DNA of 10,413 bases, from assembly GCA_028565635.1 (NCBI GenBank), contig JAOXYB010063923.1:1-10413 (forward strand), given 5' to 3'. Of the stretch, positions 5,601 to 10,413 are shown piece by piece. The notes under the pieces are model-generated. The model had not been told where the DNA came from and searched no databases. It was given only the letters and a program-made list of their open reading frames with translations. Each line of letters opens with the position of its first letter. Within the stretch, counting starts at the first letter, position 1. Both the position numbers and the translations under genes were made by a program. Origin of the DNA: Phoronis ovalis (taxonomy: Eukaryota; Phoronida; Phoronidae).

Positions 5601-8435
5601 TTGCAGCTTTCTTGTAAAGTTTTCTTTAACTCTTAGTTTGCGACAACAAATTAAAGTAACTAGGACAAACATTTATAAAATCTGCAAACTGCAATATAGT
5701 TCTCTAAAACAGTATTAACATACAAAAAGGTTACACAAGTGAACAGTGATCTATGCCTATTGTGATAAAGTAATGCAGGCTAAAACAACGCACTCACAAA
5801 CAAAAACAAGTACTAACCTATAAGTGAATGATGTGCATACTTCAAGGCATCCATGATGACACTCTCCACGGCATGGTTGTTCTGATAGTTTGGTCTCCTT
5901 GGATTCCTTGTTAAATAATTTTGCAATAATTTATTAAAATCTCTTGGCAGATTACCAATCAGTTGATATGGAAAACTTGGTTCCTCAAAATTCATATCCG
6001 CAATAACTAAATCCCGTAGCAGAGGAAATAAAGGATGAGAGCGAAAAGCACTAGATTTATCAGTTACTAGCCTCTGCATGAAATTTTGCTGTGATAAAGC
6101 GGCTATTCTTTGCGGACTTTGTTCAGCTGAATTTGGAGGAACCGTGTTTGTTGAAGGCATGCTCATATTTGGTGTAGCATTCATCATGTTTGGAGTATTG
6201 CCCATCATACTAGGTGTATTTTGATTAAACGGAGGACGTCTATGTTGCGAGATGAATCCAGGATTTTGTTGATGCCCGCTTATCATGTTTGGACGTTGTT
6301 GTGGATTCACAGGATGGCCAAAGTTTTGTTGCGTTGGAGTTGTTGGTGTACTTGGCGTTTGCATATTTGGATCAACCATTCCTTGAGGCATAGAATTATG
6401 CCCCATTTGGTGCTGAAACGATTCCATTGGACGTTGCTGTTGTTGCATATTATGCTGCGGTTGATATGGTTGGCTTTGTATTTGCGACGAACCATAGGGG
6501 TAGGGGGGTGGGGGTGGTTCATATGGTAAATGATGCCCATATTGTTGGGTATTCTGTTGTATACCTTGTTGTACTGTATGCATATTTGTTTCAAGCTGCT
6601 CTTCAAAGGAAGACATAATTTCACCACCACCCTGCATAAATGGATAATTTTCTGCATCACTTCTTCTCCGGTCATAAGGACCCCTTGACGGAACAGCATA
6701 TGGGCCAAAGTCTGTCCTCTGTTGTGATGGTCTTGGCAAAATCTTCTGATAATGTCCCAATTGGCGCAATTGACTTGGTGAAGGTGAATTTCGATACTGT
6801 CTATCTTGTGACATGCTACGCTGTAACGGTTGAGGAAAGTTTGGATTTTGTTGTTGTTGATAATACTGTTCGCCTCCACCAGGCTGCTGTTGGTAATGTT
6901 GAAATTCTGGAGCACTGTTCGAGTGTGACAAAGAAGGAGGTGGAGGGAATGTAAACTGTCCCTGATTTGTATTTGTACCACTCGGAGAATGTTGTAATGA
7001 AGGACAGTCACTTTCTGAAAATTGGGCAGCCGAAACAGCTGGTAAACTAAAACTCACACTTTTTCTCGCCTGATTGTCCTGAAATAATGAATCCATTGGT
7101 GATTCCATAGGCGGAACTTCATTTCCTGTATTTGAGTCATCCACAGACAGACCGTTTTTTGCACTATTATACGCATTAAAGTTCACACCATCACTTGTAA
7201 TACTTCTAGTTAGATGAAATATAGCATTCAAGCTATCAGAGCTACCATAGGCACTTGTTGAATAATTAGTTCCTGAAGAACAATGACTGCTTGTACTACG
7301 TAAATCTGACTGATATCCAGAATCGCTTTCAGTTCTGTTTAATTGTGGCTTCAGCTGATCATTACTGGCTGGTTTATAATGCACAGTGTTTGTGTGTCCA
7401 TTATTTTGTTCCGGTGTTTTATCCGTTGCTGAGCCAGTCTGCGGCGTATTCTGTCGAAACTGAGGTACATTTTGTGAAAGAGTATTGCTAAATTCAGATT
7501 TTTGTTGCACATTTGAAATATTATTTTGCATGCAGCTAGATGAAACATTTTGTTGTTGTGATTGCTGTGGTATATGACCCTGCTTCTGATTGGCTGATGG
7601 CACTGAACTTTGATTTTCAGCAGGCATCATAAAAGTATCTTGATTATCATAAGAAAAATCATAGAAGTCTAAGTCCATGCTGTCATGAATACCCATATCC
7701 GAACATATCTCATCCAAAAGATCATTTCGTAACCTATCATCTCCATAGTCTACAGGAGAGGGTGGAGAGGATAAAATACTGTCATATATCGTAGCAACAC
7801 TGGCCTCTGATGGGCTCGCTGGCCTCTCTCTATAATTTTCTCGATAGCTCATGTTCTGAAAAAAAAAACAGGAATAAGTGTATAATTATGTATGCATATG
7901 TGGATAACTGGGTTTGTGCAATGTTTCTATTGCTTTGTGGTCTATCTCCTGGGGGGAGGGTACTTGGCAAAAAAATTGGTGGAGGTGTGAGGCCCAAGGT
8001 ATAAACCCTTCGTTACATCTTAGTAAAAATTGCATTCCATATACCCCATGGTATAAAAATACTAGAAATGTACACCCCATGGCAAACTGTATACACAAAT
8101 CCTGTAAATATACAACGAAAATGCGGTAAATAATCATTTATTGAAAATATACTGCATGGCAAAAAGTGTTAAATAAACACAAAAATACCTTGTTAAAATT
8201 GGAGGCTAAAAAGGGGAGGACCAATCAAGTAGTATATTCAGAGGATGACAGTAACCCCGGGGTCTATCTATGATCAAAATATTTTTGCTAGCTTTAATTC
8301 TATTCTACATTAATGTAATTTTATTTATAAACATTATAATAACAATATCAAAATAATTTGTAGTATATAGCCTTTACTTACGTTTGAATTTGAAACAGCC
8401 CTTGGTTTTTTTTTATCACCAGCTGTATCCGTCAT
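2437..8435 (-). CDS. MEIS/PREP-like TALE homeodomain transcription factor, 996 aa, nine coding exons
   Basis: Coding exons, in transcription order: 8435-8382, 7855-5818, 5274-5141, 4849-4751, 4419-4279, 3945-3823, 3535-3442, 3022-2889, 2610-2437. All junctions are GT-AG and the sum, 2991 nt, is an open frame of 996 residues ending in TAG. Seen: a disordered Q/N/S/P-rich region (1-618), HPLFPLL at 625-631 followed by a MEIS-type second block ending [11 protein letters not shown] (716-726), a linker, then a homeodomain with the TALE loop PYP (955-957) and WFTNARRR (979-986). Known of the family: MEIS/PREP proteins bind PBX through the N-terminal bipartite domain and recognise TGACA-type DNA in the nucleus. 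Inferred: a nuclear DNA-binding partner of a PBX-class protein. The start is the ATG of the 54-nt exon, because an in-frame TAA lies 6 nt upstream and its splice to the large exon stays in frame. Odd points are the great length, divergent domains and lack of a C-terminal tail. It could be a fast-evolving MEIS, a PREP, or a lineage-specific TALE class. I am sure of TALE and of the structure, less sure of the subfamily. Confidence 0.9.
2611..2888 (-). other. Intron 8 (278 nt), splits the homeobox
   Basis: Phase-0 intron, donor GTAAGT, acceptor TTTTTACAG. It interrupts the homeobox between E939 and A940, just after the LPKE that opens helix 1. Nothing else recognised. Confidence 0.85.
2889..3022 (-). 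CDS. Coding exon 8 (residues 895-939), end of linker and homeodomain N-terminal arm
   Basis: The acceptor is TTTGCTTTAG (AG at 3024-3023) and the donor GAG before GTAAGT; entry phase 1, exit phase 0. The exon encodes an S/T-rich stretch with alternating acidic and basic residues ([12 protein letters not shown]), then a basic arm [13 protein letters not shown] is the start of helix 1 in many TALE homeodomains (compare the PK of MEIS, PREP and TGIF), so the intron that follows splits the homeobox early in helix 1. Confidence 0.88.
3023..3441 (-). other. Intron 7 (419 nt)
   Basis: Phase-1 intron, donor GTAGGT, acceptor TTTGCTTTAG. It is somewhat less AT-rich near 3300-3430, but I see no exon-like open frame with good splice sites there. 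Confidence 0.82.
3442..3535 (-). CDS. Coding exon 7 (residues 864-894 plus first base of 895), linker
   Basis: The acceptor is CATTTGTTCTAG (AG at 3537-3536) and the donor CAG before GTAGGT. Entry is phase 0 and exit phase 1, so this exon cannot be skipped alone without a frameshift. It encodes [16 protein letters not shown] followed by [12 protein letters not shown]. It contains a short hydrophobic stretch (QLVKTVL) but no recognised domain. Confidence 0.84.
3536..3822 (-). other. Intron 6 (287 nt)
   Basis: Phase-0 intron, donor GTAATT, acceptor TTTGTTCTAG. AT-rich with no other feature recognised. Confidence 0.82.
3823..3945 (-). CDS. Coding exon 6 (residues 823-863), linker
   Basis: This 123-nt exon has acceptor CACTGTTTCAG (AG at 3947-3946) and donor CAG before GTAATT, phase 0 on both sides. 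It encodes a linker with a short hydrophobic and acidic stretch, DFTELKPMF, then an N/H-rich part ending in GQKQ. No known domain. The DFTELKPMF segment is the only part of the linker that looks able to form a short helix or a partner-binding motif. This is a judgement from composition only. Confidence 0.85.
3946..4278 (-). other. Intron 5 (333 nt)
   Basis: Phase-0 intron, donor GTAAAT (or GTTAAG if the upstream alternative donor is used), acceptor CACTGTTTCAG. AT-rich, no other feature seen. Confidence 0.82.
4279..4419 (-). CDS. Coding exon 5 (residues 776-822), linker
   Basis: This 141-nt exon has acceptor TGTGTTTTCAG (AG at 4421-4420). The donor taken is AAG before GTAAAT. A second GT six bases earlier (CAG before GTTAAG, ending at 4285) would only remove Val-Lys and keeps the frame. 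It encodes a Q/N/S/T/M-rich linker with W (GVSWANP) and the motif TMPNMSCNM, again similar to the TPNM repeats. It is flanked by phase-0 introns. No domain is recognised. Confidence 0.84.
4420..4750 (-). other. Intron 4 (331 nt)
   Basis: Phase-0 intron, donor GTAAGC, acceptor TGTGTTTTCAG. A short plus-strand open frame overlaps its 3' part and exon 5 but shows no protein-like conservation signal. Nothing else is seen. Confidence 0.83.
4751..4849 (-). CDS. Coding exon 4 (residues 743-775), linker
   Basis: This 99-nt exon (33 codons) has acceptor TTTTGTTCTAG and donor ATG before GTAAGC, with phase-0 introns on both sides. It encodes a low-complexity linker rich in S, P, Q, T and G with one tryptophan (SLWGSP) and ends in SSTPNM, echoing the TPNM repeats of exon 2. 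No domain is recognised. Being frame-neutral it can be skipped without a frameshift. Confidence 0.85.
4850..5140 (-). other. Intron 3 (291 nt)
   Basis: Phase-0 intron, donor GTAAGC, acceptor TTTTGTTCTAG. Plain AT-rich sequence with nothing else recognised. Confidence 0.83.
5141..5274 (-). CDS. Coding exon 3 (residues 698-742), end of MEIS-like domain
   Basis: The acceptor is TTCACCACAG (AG at 5276-5275) and the donor AAG before GTAAGC; entry is phase 1 and exit phase 0. It completes the second MEIS homology region: [19 protein letters not shown] lines up with the known family pattern of ELCDNFCHRYISCLKGKMP type, sharing the F-C, the R, and the K-x-M-P end. The basic S-K-F-K end closes the domain. 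The position of the intron inside the second homology block (between I and A of SLI-AKI) is a marker that could be compared with other MEIS-class genes. Confidence 0.88.
5275..5817 (-). other. Intron 2 (543 nt)
   Basis: Phase-1 intron separating the two parts of the MEIS-like domain, with donor GTTAGT and acceptor TTCACCACAG. The sequence is AT-rich. I see no open frame, RNA gene or repeat in it. Confidence 0.85.
5818..6055 (-). other. MEIS-like (PBX-binding) domain, part encoded by exon 2
   Basis: Residues about 619-697. The block [12 protein letters not shown] corresponds to the start of MEIS homology region 1, which in known MEIS and PREP proteins has HPLFPLL followed by a helix. What follows here ([10 protein letters not shown], then [13 protein letters not shown]) does not match the usual FEKCE continuation, so the first half is strongly diverged. 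From [20 protein letters not shown] the second homology region begins, comparable to the NLMIQAIQVLRFHLLEL type of segment. In known family members these two regions form the surface for PBX; here that role is inferred. Confidence 0.75.
5818..7855 (-). CDS. Coding exon 2 (residues 19-697), disordered region and first part of MEIS-like domain
   Basis: This single 2038-nt exon starts after a ten-T polypyrimidine tract and CAG (AG at 7857-7856) and ends at ATAG before GTTAGT, phase 1. Seen in order: S/P-rich start; acidic-aromatic stretch [10 protein letters not shown] (79-88); Q/N-rich segments; DSGYQS (196-201); motifs LNRTES (190-195), LTRSIT (233-238), LSHSNS (327-332) and LQRSMS (362-367); a Y/Q/G-rich part; RRRS (414-417); PPPPPY (465-470); TP-rich part (518-525); three 7-residue NTPxMM repeats (564-584); then from about 619 an ordered block with HPLFPLL (625-631) and alternating hydrophobics up to the exon end. 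The composition up to 618 predicts disorder and transcriptional regulation. The last 79 residues resemble the MEIS/PKNOX N-terminal domain. No long homopolymer is present despite the Q richness. Confidence 0.9.
6158..6220 (-). repeat. Three 21-base in-frame coding repeats (NTPxMMx)
   Basis: Inside exon 2, three consecutive 21-nt units encode [14 protein letters not shown] and ATPNMSM (residues 564-584). The units differ at several bases, so the repeat is old or diverging. They lie in the disordered part, about 40 residues before the MEIS-like domain. Confidence 0.85.
7856..8381 (-). other. Intron 1 (526 nt)
   Basis: Phase-0 intron with donor GTAAGT and a long T tract before CAG. Most is AT-rich with nothing recognisable. 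On the plus strand, 7939-8004 is an unusually G-rich patch with a run of six G, and the 9-mer GGTCTATCT occurs at 7939-7947 and again at 8261-8269, next to CCCCGGGG. This may be the remnant of an inserted repeat, but no terminal repeats or target duplication are visible. The short open frames here are not supported. Confidence 0.8.
8382..8435 (-). CDS. Coding exon 1 (residues 1-18), start codon and basic patch
   Basis: The exon begins at the ATG at 8435-8433 and ends at a consensus donor, AAC followed by GTAAGT (8381-8376), phase 0. It encodes [13 protein letters not shown] and then a short S/N stretch. K-K-K-P-R resembles a monopartite nuclear localisation signal. The start context has A at -3. 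It is shorter than most ORF finders report, so an annotation based on ORFs alone would start at residue 20 (7852), which also has A at -3 and could serve as a secondary start. Confidence 0.8.
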
Positions 8436-8447
8436 TATTTATCTCAT
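8436..8447 (-). promoter_or_regulatory. Short 5' leader with a three-codon upstream ORF
   Basis: Immediately before the main ATG the transcript strand reads ATG AGA TAA ATA. This gives a start-Arg-stop minimal upstream ORF in frame with the main start, separated from it by a single codon. A plausible splice acceptor, TTGTGATTTCAG, ends at 8448, so this leader may begin exactly at the upstream ATG of a spliced 5'UTR. The 5' exon upstream is not identified. Minimal upstream ORFs can depress translation or force reinitiation; that role is inferred. Confidence 0.5.
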
Positions 8448-8771
8448 CTGAAATCACAATAAAAAATATTTAACACTAATAAAATTACTAAACCTACATT
8501 GGTTCAACAAATCTGGTAACATGTAATAACATTTTCTTAAAAACAGATCTGCAATCTTCCTAATTATCATATGGCGTCTTAAACAGCATGTTGGTGTCAC
8601 AATGAAGCAATGCAGGGACAAATGAATGATGTCTGAGCTTACTGTGAAATGAAGTGTTTCAAGTTCAAGTGTCTTGACTGTACAAATCCACGATCCTCTA
8701 TAATGTAAATGGTTAACCTTATCAGAGTATCCAAACTAACCAAAATTGCTAGAACAACGGCTAATTATAAT

Positions 8772-8825
8772 ATGCAAATACAGGCAACAGGGAGTCAATG
8801 TTGTTTGCATAAGGTTTGATTGACA
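8772..8825. promoter_or_regulatory. Cluster of octamer-like and PBX-MEIS-like sites upstream of the gene
   Basis: Within 54 bases there are ATGCAAAT (8772-8779, the POU octamer), GTTTGCAT (8803-8810, an inverted octamer-like site) and TGATTGACA (8817-8825). The last matches nine of ten bases of the known PBX-MEIS/PREP composite site TGATTGACAG. A TAATTA-like core lies just before (8762-8767). It sits about 340-390 bases upstream of the main ATG. Autoregulation by a TALE complex is an inference from motif matching only. Confidence 0.35.
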
Positions 8826-9874
8826 CCAGCAGTAACATATAATTTGTCAGCTATTCAAATCAGGAGGTAACTAATTAAATTCACACAAACGTTTCATATG
8901 TAATTTGTGATAACAGTTATTAACACATTTTAAAAAGCTAGAAATTGCTTCTTTATCATGTAATCAAATAATATAAATGGAAAATAATGTTTACACACTA
9001 CAGCTATGTCTGATTAATTCAAAATTACTGTTTAACAGTATTTTTTCACTTTACAATAATTTTAATACTTAACTTACAATACAGATTTAAAACACCATGG
9101 TCAAATTTACTGATTTTTTTTTTGAAAATGATATTTTAGGCATCTGCTTCTTTTATAAAGTTCAACTGATGTGACACTGTCCCTACAATTTCAAAAGTGG
9201 CAAACCTAAAGCTTAAATTGCAAGTCACTTCCAGAGCTGGAAACTTCCCATATTACAACCAGAATGTGTTCCAGGACTTTGTAGTATGCTGTTCACATGT
9301 GAAATCTTAAACTGGTTCCCTCCAAAAATCAATTTGAAATTGTCATACAAACACATGTCCAACTTCCCCAACTAAACATGATCAACTCAGAGAAAAAAAA
9401 TTACAAATTTTGTTTAGAAATTTGAGTTGTATATTTTTGAAATATGTATACTTTAAATTGTCTATCTTTTCATTTAATTAGCCAAAATGTAACTCAAAGT
9501 ATAACGTGTGTATAAATTGTGCTGAACAATATTCGCTACCTTAAGTTTATTACTTTTTTAAGCTGATTTATTCAGATAAGGACAGAGCATATTCTGTATC
9601 TGGTGTCAGATAGTTCTGTTCATTGAACACAAGCTCAAGAATTGTTGGGTACTTCTGCCTAGCATTGCTGAGAGAGGAAGCCAACCAAACCAGATCATAT
9701 CAAATACCTAATGGACTCTAAGATAAACATGTTACAGGAAACCTAGATAAATTAAATAAAACTTTAGAACATGATTGGTAATTAATAACTCTTATAGCTT
9801 ATAAAGGAGTTGAATTCAAATCATGCTATGCACTGCTGAATATCGAAGCACCATACAAGAGCAGACAATACAGT

Positions 9875-9980
9875 AGACTGAATAATTTGTTGTATCAGAC
9901 TTGAAGTAAAAATCGCAGTACTATGGCACAGACTGAACAATTGTTATATCAGACTTTAAGTAAAATATCCCTGCACCATC
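9875..9980. repeat. Two-copy imperfect tandem duplication, period about 55
   Basis: The segment starting AGACTGAATAATTTGTTGTA at 9875 recurs from 9930 as AGACTGAACAATTGTTATA. Both copies continue into ATCAGACTT-x-AAGTAAAA and lose similarity after about 45-50 bases. Copies differ by scattered substitutions and one indel, so the duplication is not recent. Confidence 0.75.
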
Positions 9981-10099
9981 AGGGTCATACAGGGGTTTCT
10001 CTATGCTTTTAATATACTGTTGCAATCCTCATGGAATGTTGATTGAAAATCAGTTGACAATGCTTATACCATCCAACTTTAACAAGTACAGTTTGAATT

Positions 10100-10190
10100 G
10101 ATATGCCAAATAAGACTTTGTAGTCTTTTGGTATTTACTGTTAATGGATATGCCACATAACACTTTGTCACCTACTATTTACTGTTAATA
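10100..10190. repeat. Two-copy imperfect tandem duplication, period 47
   Basis: GATATGCC at 10100 is repeated at 10147. Both units continue with AxATAAxACTTTGT and end with TATTTACTGTTAAT. The second copy is a few bases shorter. It is unrelated in sequence to the duplication at 9875 but only about 120 bases away. Confidence 0.75.
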
Positions 10191-10413
10191 CTATTTGTTG
10201 TTTGGTATAAGAGGTCACTTCAACAAGCACCTGGTGCTCAGAACATGGTTGGCATTGCAAACTGACCAAGATGGCCTAAGTACACCATTAGATTCCCCAT
10301 CCAACTCAATACAAAAACGTTGTAACATTCATGCACATATCAAATAGTGCAACATTCCCGGAACTATTATCTCTTCATAATGTGAGTGTACACTCTTTCA
10401 TACACTACCAGTT

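Larger units (their letters stand above)
8448..10413. other. 5' flank and/or 5'UTR intron, no gene seen
   Basis: No exon can be supported on either strand. Possible minus-strand donors exist, for example TATT before GTAAGT around 9066 and ACA before GTAAGC around 8642, but none can be tied to a leader exon. A 13-base inverted repeat ACTGTT-T-AACAGT lies at 9027-9039. The transcription start is not identifiable. The tandem duplications and the site cluster are listed separately. Confidence 0.6.

Noticed and set aside
6497-6517. Canonical three-tetrad G-quadruplex
   Set aside because: Only three G runs of three or more are separated by loops; the fourth run has two G. A weaker two-tetrad form is possible but not special.
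6221-6954. Plus-strand open frames antisense to exon 2
   Set aside because: They arise from the stop-poor Gln-rich coding DNA read on the opposite strand. The products are W/L/V-rich without a protein-like pattern.
6307-7011. 234-codon minus-strand open frame overlapping exon 2 in another frame
   Set aside because: It is the same strand shifted by one base through CAA/CAG-rich repeats, which rarely produce stops. Its product has no domain and it is cut off at both ends without splice sites.
7850-7852. Met20 as the true start codon
   Set aside because: The upstream 54-nt exon has its own ATG, an in-frame stop just before it, a consensus GTAAGT donor, and joins in phase. Met20 remains a possible secondary start.
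7886-8137. Small open frames on both strands in intron 1
   Set aside because: They lie wholly inside an intron with good splice sites, and they resemble nothing known.
1-10413. CRISPR array, tRNA, rRNA, phage, viral or transposase genes
   Set aside because: No regularly spaced repeats, no cloverleaf or rRNA-like sequence, and no reverse transcriptase, integrase or transposase motif in any frame.

Overview
This is a window of AT-rich animal nuclear DNA holding one recognisable gene, on the minus strand. The gene has nine coding exons separated by GT-AG introns of roughly 280 to 545 bases, with polypyrimidine acceptors and an AATAAA signal. There is no operon, Shine-Dalgarno site, tRNA, rRNA or CRISPR. 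Compact introns, AT-richness and a divergent TALE homeobox gene fit an invertebrate, and a mollusc or other lophotrochozoan is a reasonable guess. The species cannot be read from the window.

Layout, in transcription order (right to left). 10413-8448 is 5' flank and/or the 5'UTR intron. It holds two short tandem duplications and a tight cluster of POU-octamer-like and PBX-MEIS-like sites. 8447-8436 is a short leader carrying a three-codon upstream ORF. The coding sequence runs 8435-8382, 7855-5818, 5274-5141, 4849-4751, 4419-4279, 3945-3823, 3535-3442, 3022-2889, 2610-2437. It joins without any frame break into 2991 nt, or 996 residues plus a TAG stop. The 3'UTR probably ends near 1945, using the AATAAA at 1966-1971. 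From there to position 1 no gene is visible.

The protein is a MEIS/PREP (PKNOX)-like TALE homeodomain transcription factor of unusual build. Residues 1-618 are a long disordered region rich in Q, N, S and P. It carries a K-K-K-P-R basic patch, an acidic-aromatic segment, a DSGYQS phosphodegron-like motif, four LxB(S/T)x(S/T) motifs of the SIK/14-3-3 type, and a PPPY motif. Residues 619-742 resemble the bipartite MEIS N-terminal (PBX-binding) domain. Residues 743-930 are a linker largely encoded by frame-neutral exons. A TALE homeodomain with the PYP three-residue loop ends the protein, with almost no tail. Known MEIS and PREP proteins are much shorter, have the MEIS domain near the N-terminus, and continue past the homeodomain. 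The window's most interesting content is therefore this rearranged, phospho-motif-rich MEIS-like factor. Its exact orthology is not resolvable here, so no gene symbol is given.
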